Part shown: in pieces, positions 36,963 to 52,634 of the stretch
Layout of the letters: each line of letters begins with the position of its first letter
How positions within the stretch are numbered: the stretch's first letter is position 1
Source: Dermanyssus gallinae
Taxonomy: Eukaryota > Arthropoda > Arachnida > Mesostigmata > Dermanyssidae
NCBI GenBank assembly: GCA_003439945.1
Contig: QVRM01005996.1
Location: forward strand, 27,501 to 91,500
Reading direction: 5' to 3'
DNA length: 64,000 bases
Made by a program: the position numbers and the translations under genes
Notes under the pieces: model-generated
Database searches by the model: none
The model's input: only the letters and a program-made list of their open reading frames with translations
Told to the model about the DNA's origin: nothing

Positions 36963-39900
36963 GTAGGTAATCAACGACGACGACGACGACGGAGATGATG
37001 ATGATGATGATGATAGTGATGATTATCCCCCTTCCCCTCCAACAACTATAGCAGCGTCGACATATCCCTTGGTTATCGCTGATGACACACCTCATGTATA
37101 TGTGTATATATACATGTGTATATATATATATACACACACATATATATATAAATGTGTATATATATATATATATATACACATATGTATATATATATATACA
37201 CATATGTATATATATGAGTTAATTCACAACATGGAAGTCCGAGCGCAAGTCCTGGCACTCGCGGGTATTGGCACGACACTGTCGAGCTTGTTTGCCCCCC
37301 TCCCCCTTCCCCAAAAGAGCATATAGTTCTAGTAGTAGATACAGATATCAAGTTCTTATCTTTAGGTACCAGTTGTTACAAAGTGCGATCATCTGAATCT
37401 CTCCCGTACTCGACTAAATCACAGCACCATGGCGTCACGTGGCAAAAGTCGTATTAAGTGTCAATCTAGGTAAATTGAACTAAATGTGACGACGTGACAG
37501 AGAAAAACAGAACGTGACCACGTAAGTTTATACTCACAGGTAGAACCAGTTTGTAAAGTTCGGATGCAGTATCGCAGCTTTGCATAGACAGCGGAGAAGC
37601 CATTATGATTACATTAATAGACGCTTAGTGTCCATAAAACGATATGCGGACAGATAAACAAATCTTATCGGCTTGGTATTTGTGTATTAAGTTGAAACAA
37701 CCTATTACCTGCGCGTCTGTTACCTATGGGCGTTGTTGAGCCTGGTGGCGTGGTGTATTCGCGTGCGCCTTGCAATCGGACAAGACACAAAGATGCACGG
37801 GTTTGATTCCCATCGCTGCACCTTTGTATGTATGGGGTCCGTTTTACGAAGTAATGCGAATGCCAATCCGTTGACGGATCATGCAATTATTAACGGATTC
37901 ATTAACGTTAAAGATTGGCTGGGAGGCAGCCCGAAAAAGTTACGTATCTATGGGCTTTGGATAGATCCTGAAGGTTTCTACATTTCCTTGTTAGAATTTA
38001 GTCGGCGAGCCCAAATAGTCTCGCGAGATCAACACTGCTTTGTCCTACTATTGTTTTTGTAGGAGTGTTTAACATGTTCTAGAAGTTCTTCTAGTGACAA
38101 AATGCAATGCGCGTACTGGCCACGATGAGCATTGCGACACCCAGAATGCAGATCGTGTAAAAATGTATGCGCTCATCTACCATAGCGATTACAGGATATT
38201 CACAGTTAACAGAGATCATACGGTTTGTTCTACAAACGAATATAGTTAACTTTCCGAACTTATATTCATATGGTAGCGTATGTATCCACTATATCACGTG
38301 AGGCATGGATTGGAAACGGTCAATCATGCGACTCTGAATATCTGTACCACGGTTCTACAAGATAAAGGCAAACCTATTACCGTGGTTTGTTAAAACGTTT
38401 ATTTATTATTATCATGTGCCACGATTTGGGCTGTAATGTCGTTTTACCTAGATCGCGTAGCGCAGTGGCCAGCAAATATTCAGTCAAACTCTGCGTACGT
38501 GGTACTGGGCTGTGGGATTCTTAGAAGGGTTGGTTCCGTTCATGTCTTACGGTCATTTATACGGAACATGAGTAACTAGCAAATGCTGTTATGTGCAATT
38601 GACACACTTTAGTACTGCTAGGAGGCGTGGCAGTGCCACGCCAAGCATGAAGAGATTAAGCTTCCAAGCAAGCCAATTTCTCTGTTATTGACTCGAGCGT
38701 ACGGATTTGTCTAACTAAGCTTGTAACGCAACAGCAGGTTCCATAAACAAGCTCGGCATAGAAATCCCATTCTAAGGAAGCAGCAACAGGCTTGTCCCAG
38801 GTCTGACTCATGAATCCTGTTTTGTAGAGAACCAAGTCTGGATAACCAATGTAGCTGATTGGGAAAGTGTTACTTGTGTTGCGCTCATGTTGCTCCTAAT
38901 CCATGGGCGTCAATAAATTAGATATGAAGGTTACGGCAAAAACCAAACTAAAAATGTGTGGATAACCAAGTGGGTCATCGACTCGGCCTATCGGCCCCGT
39001 TGCCAAAAAAGCTGGGTACCACATGCTGACAGGCGCGGAACTAGACACAACCTCCGAGACAACAGCAGTAAGCGAAGCTCTGATCCTATATAAAAATATA
39101 AAGCTGCCAATCGTTTAATAAATTTAAAAAAAACATATATATATATATATATATATATAAGACTCTACCCCCCTACCCCCTGTTTGTTGGTGCATCGCGT
39201 GGTAGTAATATTTTTAATTCAGCTTACTCAAAGATAACTAAGAAGAATATTTTAAATCAATTTTGTGGCCAAATCGTGCAAACTATATATATATATATAT
39301 ATATATTTAAGATGCCCATCTCCTAGGCAATTTTTAATGGGCTGCTGAGACGGCGTATTACGACGATCGCTGCGTAACACACGCAGCGTAGTAGAAACTA
39401 TTCAATGGTGTCTCACGGAAAGCACCGGCATCCCGCTCGACCCAAATATGAGCAAAACCACCGAACCACAACAATCAGGCGTCACAAGAAAGACACAATA
39501 TGTTTAACTCGAGCAGTGATGGTTGATTGTGGGCACTGTAATTTTCGCTATGATCATGATGAGCAGCCCGTGTCTATTCTCTCTTCCCGCTAACCTTGAA
39601 GGCCTTCACCATGCTAGCTAGCTAGAGGTTGGTTACTCGGCCCGCCGAGTTGGGCTGGCCGTGTACGGCGATCCGACGGTGGTTGCCGTGGGTCTTCCAT
39701 ATAGGCTTCTACGCTCGGCGATACGGTTTTTGGGGCAACCTTGCGGCGGCCAACGTCCCCGGACGCATCCTCGATGGCCTCATGGCCAGTGGGGCAATGT
39801 CGTCCGTCGTTGGCTGTCGTGCCGAAGGGGCAGGCAGGCAGGCAAAAGCAATGGGGGGAGTTCCGAGAGGGTCGTACAGGGTTGTCGGTCGGAACTCCCA

Positions 39901-42015
39901 CATTGTCGTCCACTAGTCGCTGGACGCTCCTGAGGAAGATCAACGAAGAAAAGAGAACAAATTCATAGCACGAAACAGTGAGAAAGAATGAGAGAGAGAG
40001 CGCGCGAGAGAGAGATAGAGAGATAAAAAGGGACACCGCAGAAAAGAAGGAGGGAAGACACCGCGAGAAGCGCGTGCGAGTCAGAATGTGTGTGGACGGA
40101 TGGATGTATGATGCATAGCCGGCGACTAACTGGCGTATAGCCGAGCTACGTAAGGATGGTGTGTTCGACTTGTCACCAAGTTTGCTTCGGCTGCTAGTCT
40201 CGCAGCCTTTCTCGTATTATTATTATTATTATTATTATTCTTGTTCTTTTTCCTGGTAGTCTTTTCTTTTGTTGTTATTTTCTTGTTCTTGTTCACCATG
40301 TGAGGCCCTGACTGGATCTCTGGCTGACTGATAACAGAAAAGAACCAAGTAGCTCACTAGCTGCTGCCGCTTGCACTGCTAGCTTAGCTGGCTGCCCGGG
40401 GATCAACTATCCCCATCGGCGGGCGGCCATCGGGGGTCAACAATCCCTACGGACAGCCGCTGTCGCGGCAACAGCAACGTGTGAGCACAGGGCGAGCGAT
40501 GCGACAAACTTCAACGGAACCGGAGATAGAGAAAGAGGGCAAGAGGGAAGACTTAGGGGGAACCGGAGATAGAGAAAGAGGGCAAGAGGGAACAGTTAGG
40601 GGGAAACCGGGCTGGCGAACTGGGGATACGGGGGATTTGTGAGGTTAGTATAGTGGGCTGGCTACGGCGTACGGTCTTGCGGCCGTATTGGAGTAGAGGG
40701 GTAGGGTGAGGACAAGCCCGAGGCGGAAGACATGTCTCTAGGTCATCAGCATACATACACCTATATATATATATATATATATGTGTGTGTACGTGCCTAC
40801 GTGCGTGCGTGCGTGGGTGGGTTGTTGGGCAGGTACGTAGCCATAGGTAGGTGGTAGGGTGTGCCGGCACCATTGCCAACTCTGTGCCTGCCGACCCGGG
40901 AGGAGCGAGGCCAGCCGGCCTCGTGTATGTGTGTGTGTGACTATGACTTTGGTCCTCCGTAACCGGGACCCCCTCGGGAGTGGGGGAGGAGGGCGGGAAG
41001 GGGGACAAAAAGCCTCGCCAAAAAGGGGGACACTGTCACAGGGGCGGGGAAGGGGTAGATGCAGGAAACACAAGCCAAGCGTCATGACGAGTAGTAGTAG
41101 TAGTAGCAGTAGTAGTAGTTCGTGGTGGTGGTTGTCGTTGTAGTCATAGAGCAAATCAGGCAGGAACCAGCAATGAAAGGAGTGGCCGTCGTTCGTTGGT
41201 CCGTCATCACCGAGCCGGAGGACGGAGTGCGGCGACGTGGAGCCAGCTAGTGTGGAGCCTCTACCGACAGCCGCCGCCGCCGCCGCAGCAGCAGCCACCA
41301 CGTCGCCGTTCCAAGGAAAAGATCGTGAGCCGACGACATGAGCTGCGGGCTCCTGTCGGAGAGGTGCGGCTCGGGCTTTACCAGAGCCGCGCATGTCACT
41401 ACTGTTTCCACTACTCTATAGAACAACAACAACAACAGCGGCAGCAGCAGCAGCAACGGCGGCGGCTTTTACGCTACTTGTATTACTGCCATCCATCGAG
41501 GACTCTGAGGAGAACCCTGGAGGGTGGCCTGGGATGGCCAGGTCAGGCGTGCTCCGGCTGGACAGACAGAGACAAACAGGGAATTATACACAGAAAGACA
41601 GACACACATCCACATAGACAGACAGATAGAGAAAAAGAGAGAAAGAGAAATACACAGTAACGCACAGGCAGACAATACCACGTGCATGTATGTAGTCTAT
41701 GCGCATGTGCATCAAGTAGCTAGCATACTATACATGCGCGGCTAGATGATGCGGCGGCATAGGCGGAAATTACGCAACGCTAAGTCTTGCGGGTCTTGCT
41801 TCAATGGTGGCGGCGACAAAGACAAAACAAACGCTCGTGTTGTTGGCTACGAGCAGCATGTAAGGCCAAGTAGGAAGAAGTTTCAGCCCTCATTCCGTCG
41901 GGCCACTATCACACACACACACACACATACACACACAGAAGTGGGCACAATCGAACCGATCAGAAGAACAAAGTTGCTGCTGTTACATGTTGGTCGAATG
42001 GCCCTGTGCTCAGAC

Positions 42016-42066
<51 letters not shown>

Positions 42067-42612
42067 ATCTATTTTTTTTCATTGGACTAACCGGAAAATG
42101 TTGTGCGTACAGGCGACCACCACCGCAGGAAATTCGTCTGCAAGTGTGGGCCGGTAGTGTGGGGCTCTGACTCACTAAAAACCAGTCATGTCCCAATCCC
42201 CGCAATCGATTGGGAACTGCATAAGAATAACTTCAAACGATCGAAGGGAGAGAGTAGTTTAAGAATTTAGCTATCCCGAGATGACCCGCGGGATGATGCC
42301 ATGCAGTAACGGTTTTTCTTCTGTTTGGCATGTGCATACAAATATTAACAGATGCTTCAAGAAGAACACATACCATGATGTCGATGTGTGTTGGCTGCGT
42401 GAGTTGGTTGCGTCCAGCAACTATCCAGCATATTGAGTTCTTTTCCTGGCAACATCTTGTATTTATGCCTTCCAATTGAAAATGAACGAGGAACAGAGCC
42501 CTAAAGCGTGACCACCCGAATATATATATATATATATATAATTTGTATTTCTTGTCATATGTATATGTGCAGTTTCAATGAACTGCTGGCACGTATACCT
42601 AGATATGCTATG

Positions 42613-42643
<31 letters not shown>

Positions 42644-43076
42644 TATGCTATGGTATATATATATATAAACTAAAGACATAGAAAGTTAAAAACTGTGTTT
42701 TCGGCATCCATGGTTGAGGTGTTAAATCATAAAGCTCACATTTATCATAAGATCTGCTGTAACAGTTGATCCCAACGAACATATACGCCGAGGGAAGTTC
42801 CCCTCGTTTAACCATTGTAGCTCTGTCGAGTCTGGTGGCGTGGTGGCATGCGTCTGCGCCTCGCGACCGGAGGAGACACCTAGGTGCGCGGATTCGAGCC
42901 CCACCGTTGTACATTTGTATTTATGGGAAAGGATTTTTTTAACCCTTGTAGCTCTATTAATTAGCTAAAGTACATCATAAACCAAATGTGTAGACATTTT
43001 TAGGGCAGGAACATGTTTATGGACACCCGATCGTTGCTGTCTGTGTGGTGTAAAATATAGGAACAAACAGGCGTCT

Positions 43077-43116
<40 letters not shown>

Positions 43117-43504
43117 CTCCATCATAAAATTGGCTCAGTTTGTGAGCTTGCTATTGTTGTAGTATTTTTGTGACGAAAATAAAAATAATTCCTAATTTCA
43201 TAGAAAACGCTCCGCGAACTTTGCAATTGTAGATACGTTGGATTCCATTTGAATTACGCCCACCCGCATACTGCATCTATGGTGCTGTGGTACTGGATAC
43301 CTCATGGGAAATTCTACTGCACCCATCTCGCCCTGACTTTGTCCCTTCAGATTATGTTCTGTTCTGTTAACTTTTGGCTTTTTTTGGAAAAGGTACCTTG
43401 AAAGAGGTTGTGTCTATAATGTTGAATGAAGACGCATCGTAGAGATAAGATACATTTCTAAAGTTGCCTTTTAATTATGAGAGGACTTTTTACTGACGCC
43501 AAAT

Positions 43505-43571
<67 letters not shown>

Positions 43572-45119
43572 TATTTCTTTTTTTTGCGTCAATTTATGTT
43601 ATTGACATGATTACTAACTTTGTTCGTGTCGTTTGCGATTTGTTTGCATTACTACTGTTGCTGCTGTGCGTGCGCGCTGCGTGAAAAACTCTTTTCAGCC
43701 ACTCTATTTCGCTACAATGTGCTTTCGTTCGTCTACCTGCTGTTGCTGCTCATCTCGCCGCTTTTGGTGGGGCCCTCCAAAAACGCCCCCCTCCCGGGTG
43801 AGTTTCTTCATGTAATATATATATATATACCAGCTTTTTCAGGTCTTCGTTTTTATAAGATTGATATTATAATATAGTTTAGCAGATTAGACGGAAGCGT
43901 GGAATTATGCTTCTTTACTACCAAGACGGCCCGATAACGATTACTTCGTCGGCGAACGTTTGTGCTCTCGACGGACTTGAGGCTGGGTGCGATTGTACCG
44001 CAACGCGGTAGCTCGCCCACTTTTGGAGTGGACCAGGTTTTGATGTGACAAACTGATCACGGGAATTTTCTTGTCGATTTTTCTTGCCGACGAAACCATG
44101 CGACACATGGTTTCGTCAGCATGAGCGCACCGCATGGATCGGTTCATTCGAAGCTAAGTAACTGTAGCTACGTGAAACGTCCCGACATATGTATGCATAT
44201 GTGCCTCATAGGCTCACCACAAAGGACATGATGAACTGCCAATATATATATATATATATATATACGCAATTGGGTCTCGATGGGAGTGGATCTACGTGAC
44301 TGGCTACCAAATGTTTTTCTATCTAACTAGCTAGATTATAAAACTTAGCGCAACCATAACGCGCACGCAATGAACTGTTTGAAAAGGTATCATGCAAAGT
44401 GATAGCATATCGTTATCTTCTAACAGCCAATCAAGTTACACCAAGTGGCTTTGATTATGCCTAGAACCTACCCCCACCTCTGCCCGTCCGTCATTCGAGC
44501 GAACCTGATACAAATGTTGTGCCGATAGGAGTCGCACAAACTTTCTGGCTCAAAAAATAATCTGGCTATCTTATCTATGTATTAATTCAATTCAGCATCT
44601 ATTTCACCACAAAATTGGTAGACAGTTGATTCCGTTTTCACAAGGTGTCACAATGTGACTTTTTAGTCTTACAATACGTATTTAACTTTGAATGATAAGG
44701 ACGTTCCGCAAATTTCTGGGCACACAAGTATATGATAGCGTCCAATATCACACTCTCCGCAAAAGCTACAAACACATTCTTCAATATAAAAAAAAACAGC
44801 CTGGCTTCATGCATATGTAATGGTGGTACCCGTGCCAGGTTATTCGGCAGATTAGCGAACGGTTTCTTTGCGTGACTCCATTGCATCTACGTGAACAAAA
44901 GGCCGGCCCATCAGTATAATTCTCAGCTACACATTTTAAATTTCTGTTCTCTCTGTAGGCTCGATTTGAGTCTAGAGGAGTATGTGCTGTGAATGGTGTG
45001 TTACAAAGTGCTAGGTCTTCAATAAGTGTTATCTCTCCGCACATCTCTAAGGCAAGTGTTGCCGACGCGCACCTTGGAAGCCGCAAAACACGTTTAACAT
45101 ATCTGGCCTTTATCTATTA

Positions 45120-45215
<96 letters not shown>

Positions 45216-47124
45216 CATACATACATACATATACGGTATACGTTATGTGCTGTCTCTGTTGTGCTACTCGACATTGTCGAGACAAAACTACTGTCATGGT
45301 TGTGAACCTCATTCTAATACTTCTGTCGTTGTTTCGCTGTGCGTGCTAATGGCGATCTGGTGATGATACTCGATCGTTTCGTGGCCGACAGTCCGGACTA
45401 AGGTGTACATGTTGGTCGTGTTGGCCATCTCAACGCTGTTCTGCGTCGCGCACATCGTCTACCAAATTGTTCTGCTTTCGCTTCGCGCCTACGAGGAGCT
45501 AACGCCGCCCAGCGAATGTAAGTTGGCACAGCACTAAAGAAGTTGACTGCTCACACAGTTGGAGTTTTCGGCGGTTTACAGGACACTACAGTTTGTGCGT
45601 GATCGGGTACAACGACGCCCAATGTGGCAGCTAAGTGATAGTTTCGTTGGCATGGCAGTTCAGACGGCTACGTATGCAGATTGTGCTGATGTGTAGAGAT
45701 AATGAACGGTTAGTTTCTTAAATAAATAGGGTTCTCTTGATATTGATTTCATAAATTGCGCTCGCTGGAAATGTTTACCCTTTTTGGCATGTGCGCAAAA
45801 TGGCAAAACTGACAAACGAGAACTAAAACAGTTTATTTGCAGTTTATGTGTGATGAAGGAGCAGTCGTACCCCTGCAAAATATGCTTCTTTGCTATATAC
45901 GCAAGTCAACACCTCAAGCTGTATATGGGAATTACCACGCATGAAATATAGTGCCCTTATTTTAGAAAGTATTTTATTTAGGAACTTCTGCTCGTTGGTA
46001 TTATGTACCCCACCTCTTACATCCACGACCCTAAAGCCTGTTGTGGAATAATTTTTGCAAAATGACTTCAATAATTATGGTTTTCCAAAGGGCTGCATCC
46101 TAGGTTGCATGAATCCATCTAGAACTGTGGAACTAGAATCGCTCGTACCCGTGAGTATTATAGTGCATTACGGTTGGTATATGACAAAGTAGAGTTGATT
46201 GAGCTGCCTTGTTTGTATAACCGTAAGTCTAGGGAGTACATCACTCAAATAGCCTAAACTGCTATCGTGGTTTATAAATTGTTTCTAGGTATCATAAATC
46301 TAGAGGCAGCCCCAATATTTTTAAAGCTTGTTATTCTGGCCTAAAGTCTATAAGGTCCTTCCGCTGACTAACAATCGCTATAGTATCTAGTGCAGAGTTG
46401 TGATTTTACCCATTAGGACAGACGTTTATAGAAATATATAATTGTCGGCCCGTCAGGCATATTACAATCAGATTTGGAAGCCGCCATTTTGATAGTGTGA
46501 GCAATTATGTGAGAGATGGATCTTCAGTTCCCATACAATAAGATTATCGAACTAAATACATACAGTAACCTGCCCAAGTAACTAGAAAAATGGCGTCACA
46601 TTTTTCTTAGCCTGCCATGCATAAGAGCTGATTGTGCTTAGGATATGCCTATTGTTTTATGCTAGCAGTTTGCTGATCTATTCGATCTTTTCATCCCTCT
46701 TGGGGTTTATTTTCATGACGATTTTCTTGGGTCGATTCTTAAACGTCTCTGATATATATATATGTATGTATATTTGTTCATTGTAATATATATATATAGA
46801 CCGACCTACACTACTACATACTGGATTTTGTGTGTTTCGACTGTTAGTTCCTTGATGCGTTTCTTCCATACGTTATCGCGTAAGGTGTCTTAAATACTCC
46901 GGTTCCATATATATATATATATATATATATAACTGCTCGTACGTACAGCATGTTTCGCTCCATATATAGTTCCTACTCCCTCGTTAGTGTGTACAGAGAT
47001 ATGGCTGTTCGATAGATAGTTATGGGACACACAATCTGCCCTTAAAGAAACGGCTGTATTGTATCATTTTCTCAATAATGTAAAAAAGGTAAGAAATTCA
47101 GTTATATATATATATATATATATA

Positions 47125-47194
<70 letters not shown>

Positions 47195-50100
47195 TGTTTA
47201 TATCTATACGTATAGATACATTTCTTAAGTGTGTTTAAATTTTTTTAAGGTACGGACCTTCACATATCGTCTATGTAATGCACCTACACCAGCAGTTTCC
47301 TGCTCTAATGACCTGGGCGTCGTGTCTCACAACTGATTTTAAATTCGGAGAGCGCACACTAAAGTGCTAACTCAGTATGTTGCATGTGCAGCTTGTTCTT
47401 GCAAACCTTTGCACAATTTGAAGTTGTCCAAAGTGTATTTTAAGCCTTATAAGACTATTGTTGTACCTAAAATACCATGTCTCTTTAAACATTCAACTGT
47501 TCTCAGGGGCCGGGTCACCTTTTTACGACCGAGACGCAAGGTTGCTTACAATATATATAAACGAGAAAGAGAGAGAGCGAAAGAGAGAACGAGCAGAGGT
47601 GCTTATTTTTCCGTTAATTTGGGTACTCACTAAGTGGTAAGGGTTAGAAAGGCTCGACACCTATTTTGAATATGCCATCTCACGTCTAAGTCGGACGACC
47701 GTAAAGGCATAGTATGTACATATCTTATTGTCGTTGACTGAGAGAACGAGCGAGTGTTGATCATTATGCAGTTCGCCCGTTCGTGGCATGAATAAGTCAC
47801 TGGTGGTGAGCGGTGGTTAGTTAACCACTTGCAACCTTGCCACCACGGCTAGCTGTGGAATACTAGTAATAATAATTACTCGAGTGCTGTATTATGCACT
47901 CACTCGGTGATATAGGGGCTGACCGCGGCGTGTAGTCCTCAGTTGTCCAGTCAGCTCGGAGGTTCTTTCGGCAATGACCAACTCTCGGGTCAGGGGTTCC
48001 CTACATCGGGGATGGACTCCACAGCGCTAGCCCTTGGAAGCGCGGGCTAGATCGGTGCAGGCGTCATTATTTTATCGTTGACGACGGACGTTAGGACGTA
48101 CAGAAAGGGTTAACCACCCTCTTCATGCATATTATGCGTTTGCAGAAAAAATGCGAATTAATTTTGCACCCTGTAGTTAGTAAAGGGATGTGTGTGTCTG
48201 TGAGTCTGTGTGTGTCGGTGATAAGTTCCTTGCGTATTTATATATGCATGCACGTGCGTATAAATGCCTAGGTCAAACGTGCGGACAGGAACGATATGGT
48301 TGGGGGAGGAGTGCTCGTTGTCCTTACTATCGCGTCTATTCCGTGGGCTAGACTTGAGTAAATAGCCGCCGAGTGGTTTTAGGGCTGGCGTCCAGGCTTC
48401 CTACTCTTACCTCTGTTGTGCATTTGGTGGGCGTTATCTGGACTGGCTCGTTAGCCTATAGTGTATACGCGGCGTAAGTAATCATTAGCAGAGAGGGGCC
48501 TAATAACATCTAATGTAGCCGTAGGTTTAATTTAAAGGCGCTGTTTACCTGTCTGGTGTTTACCTGCATATAAGTTGTGCAGGCAAAAAAGCTATTGAGT
48601 GCACAGGCGGCGGTAATGCGTGCTGGCAGGTATAGGACTTGACCTGAGGATCCGTTAGAGAGGGTCAGCCCTCGACGAAGTTGTTTGTTGTGATGGTTAC
48701 GTTGCAGTTTTAGCTAACTATAACGTACATATTGTTTATTTCGCAATAATAATGCATTTTAAGATGTTACATAATTACAATACAGTTTATTATTATTTTC
48801 ACAAAATACAAATTTTATTAAAATATCTAAAATTTTATATTAAAATATATTTATTTTCAATAAATATAATATTAAAGGGAATTTGAACACTTCAGCAACC
48901 GTCACACTGGGCGAAAAAGTGCAAAGACCGCCGATGCGTCGCAGGCAGCTCGCTACGTCGACGTTTTCTAACTATTGATATGACGCAACGGTTTAGGCAG
49001 TAGGTGATGCTGACTTTTGTATCATTTCACATCGAGCGTAGAACTTAAATTTATTTGCCCGCCTAAGAGAGCGGACGCGAAAGTGGACTTTGGCTCTTTT
49101 AGATATTTACAAAGTCGAAGCCCGGTGGCGTGGTTGATTAAGTCTGCGCCTTTCAAGCCGGAGAAGACATATAGGTGCGCGGGTTCGAGCTTCACCGTTG
49201 CCCCACATTTGTATTTATGGGGGTCCGTCTATGAAGCAATGTGAAAAACAGTTCCGTGGACGTTAAATCTTGGCTGAGGGTCAGCCCGAAAACTTTACTT
49301 TCAGATATTTATAAAGGGCATAACCCTTGTTAAAGCCCAATTGTATATCATCCGTTTCAAAAAGTTAATTTCCATAAAGATCAACGTAGTTATGTCAATT
49401 GCGAAGCTTAGTGGATGGATAGGTTGAGTTGTTCGCTTAACATCTACGCCTAAGTACACATGTCACACTTGTGTATTAGGGGCGCTTAGAGCGGCAGCAT
49501 AGGCCAGCGTGTTGAGATATCTAGGGTTTCCGCAACAGTCCTTATGGCAGCATGGTGCACGACTTTTAGATATCTCAGGTCTTGGGTACACATGGAGACG
49601 TATTTTTTGGTACCTATGTGAATAAGTTTTCCTAAGGCGGCCAGTCAACATTTACTTGATATATCACCAAAGTGGTATATCAAGTAAATATAAAACCCAA
49701 GTATATAAAAAATACACATTAACTTATAAAAACGCATTGGTCACGTTAGGTGCTAAATGAACTTAGAAGTGCGATTTTTACCATGCAAACTGGACGATTG
49801 TAAAACCAGCATTTTTATGTAATAGATGTCATGTTCCAACCCAAGGGTATTAATGCATGTCTGGTCCTTTTCCCCAGGGAGGTTTAGTCTTAAATTTTGT
49901 ATTAAACTACATTAGCAGAGATATTGCGATATTATGCCCCTCCTGCAAAGAAGCTGGGAATTGTTTAACGCGGGTGTGATCGGCGTACTGTATGTATAAG
50001 TATGATTTCAATTTAGTAGAAACATATTGCTTTAGGCCTATGATAAGAATCACTAAAATCTCAATGGCGAGAAGACGCGCTAGTAAGTAGAGCGCAAGTA

Positions 50101-52355
50101 GGGGTAATGGCACTCAGTGTACTGACTAGAGGTATAGCGAAGCAATTTAAAAGCGGCATGCAAGAGGCAAAGTATGCAGCATAGGTGAGAAATACATGCT
50201 CACATACTAGTGCAGTTGGTCGCTGAGTGCGTTCAGCAAGATTTTTAAGAGATCTAAATTGTACTTTCCCAAACTTTCTAAGGTACATGACTTCAAAGCA
50301 GCTCGTAAATATATCGGTGGTATAACTTCAGTGAAAGCTTTCGGCCTCTAAGGCTCGGTACAGTGCTTTTCTTTAAGTACCTTCTGTACTACTTCTGTTT
50401 CCATTTCTTATGTCTGGGTTCCATGAATTATTTTATATCATCACCCGGGAGGTCCCGAACTTTGGAATGGGTTATTCCCGCTGTGAACTATCGGTCGCAA
50501 ATATGTCTACTTGCGACGGTTCTTTTCCATGCCCAGCACTTAATGGGTGTGTGTTCTGGAGTATCTTCTAAGGCTGCTTCGCAGTAAAGGCATGTGTATG
50601 ATAGGGCCTTCCCTATTCCGAGGGGATATCTCCGCCGTGCAGCAGGGCTGCGCTTCTGCTGATTGTTTTGTATTATCCCTGTATTATTTCAAGGGCTACG
50701 ATCCGCTGTGTTCTGCGCTGGATTAGCTTTGCACTAACAATCGCTGTGGCTCGCACGGCGGCCCCGTAGAGCACGATTGACTCTGCTGCCGCCATCAGTA
50801 GTTCCCTTCTACGAGCTCACAGTCCATGTACATTCAGGGGTATCCTGGCGATAGCGTTTGTCGCCTTGAATGCTTTTTCCGCAGCTTTCTCTCTCATATC
50901 AGTTGCGTGCGACCAAAATAGACGATTTAATACGCAAACGAAACGATGACCACTTGCCGAGAAAAAAATGACTGCGTGTCGATCCCAGCAGGAAAACCGT
51001 GGTAAACGGGTAAACTGTGTTTCGATTTGATGTGAATGGGATGGGCGGGTTGTTTATGCTCATTGTTCACCTCACTCGTTTTTACTTGCTTGTTGTTAGG
51101 AAGATGTTAGATTGTAGCTAGGGTGTTTGCTTCGATGGACGCGTCCAACCGGCAAGAGTCGTCGAGTCGCGGCCGGGCGGTCGCAACGGTCGCAAGTGGC
51201 GTGGGGAAACTTACCTTGACGCCGGCGTTTTGCTTTCACTGGTCGTCGCTGTTTAGTTTTAGCGATCTAGGTAAGCAGCTATGGTTGTCCACACGGTTGA
51301 GTCGAGACGAGACGCTGGACAGACCTTGCTGCATCGCCTGGAAATCTGTGGAGATACGAGATGATCTAGCCGGCGCCGGCTGCTGCATTTGGGCTATATT
51401 CCTGCCCGGTCGGAGGTGGCGCTATTACGGTCGATATGATTTCTCGAGCCAGCTCGCTCTATGGGAACAGCCCGGTCAAGCAGAAACACGGATTTTTCTC
51501 TTCTCCTCCCGCCCTCGCTATTTCCCCGCCTTTTGCTTTATATATATATATATATATATATCTTTCTCACGTTGCTCCATCATTGTCTAGCTTTCTAGCT
51601 CCCTTTGACTCTTTTCCTCTACCTTTTTGTCCTAACCTTTCGTTCGTCAATGCTTATGCTACTGCGCAGGCCGCTTAGCCACTCGCGTATATGTGGTTGC
51701 TAAGAGTGAGCTGACCATATCGTTCAGCATTTTGCGCCTCCTCTGTTCGGGGCGGGTTGGGAAAAAATTGGGGAAAACATCGACCGCGGGAGTTGGCTGC
51801 TCTGATGATGCGGACGCCTGCCGCTGCATTGTCGCCGTCAGCTGTTTGACCGACTCAATATTAAACTCGTTGTTTCTTCCTTAAGGTATCAAGCTATAGC
51901 GAACAACACAGCGACAACTGCTGAGCTCATAAATAACCCCCCTCCCCCCCTATTAGTGACTAACCCGAGCAGTTGCTGTTGTTGTTGTTACGGTTGTTCC
52001 CAAAGTTGCTGATTGGTCGACGTTGTATATTGCAGCAGTCCGCGGCGTTTCGGCTTGGCAGCCTTTCGTTGCCAACAAAAATGATGATTCCGCAAACATT
52101 TCGCTAAACACATGGCGCGATACTAAATCTATCGCTCACACCCAAACCCAAAGGTGTGATAGCTAGGTAGGGCGTTACTACTACTACTCATTTATACGAA
52201 CCTTAGGCTTAAATAACGGGTGTTGCGGGCGTGCTTTTATTATTATGATTATCATGACTATGATTATTATTAACAACGGAATCGTTTTTATATTCTTATT
52301 TCTACAATTTCGAAAGCATGTATTCACAATATGTCCTACATTAAGTCAAGTCATA

Positions 52356-52387
<32 letters not shown>

Positions 52388-52595
52388 CACATACGTTCAT
52401 ACATACATAGTAGTATATACGCATGGATCATTCGGAACGGTAATATTGAAAATTATTTTCGCCTCGTGACTTTCTATGTTCTTGAAGGGATCAAAAATAG
52501 GAATTCAGCTGATGTGAGCATCTCGTCGTTTTATATAATTTAAACTTAAATTATGCATTTTCTATTTTAATATTTTAAATGTATTTTCTAAATAA

Positions 52596-52634
<39 letters not shown>

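Larger units (their letters stand above)
36963..43698 (+). other. Piezo intron 1 (6736 bp)
   Basis: Starts GTAGGT and ends CTTTTCAG. It holds SINE-A copies at 37.7 and 42.8 kb, a mariner relic at 43.2-43.45 kb, a 43-bp tandem duplication at 40.5 kb, several (TA)n arrays, and a GC-rich block (39.6-41.7 kb) with CAG and CCG triplets. At 38450-38480 there is a single A-box-like TAGCGCAGTGG. Confidence 0.85.

Noticed and set aside
36517..36966. 149-codon + strand open frame spanning the Piezo start
   Set aside because: It is a shadow of CAG/CAA tracts in another frame. The Piezo initiator frame at 36899 is supported by homology and phase.
38455..38530. A-box TAGCGCAGTGG suggesting a tRNA or SINE
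   Set aside because: There is no B-box at the expected distance, and no second copy is seen in the window.
40738..41394. 218-codon minus-strand open frame
   Set aside because: It consists of poly-Ala, poly-Leu and Thr-His runs from simple repeats inside Piezo intron 1.
43620..43698. Extension of Piezo exon 2 upstream in the open frame
   Set aside because: The extension is Tyr/Cys-rich and unlike Piezo. The acceptor at 43698 matches exon 1 in phase and the family alignment.
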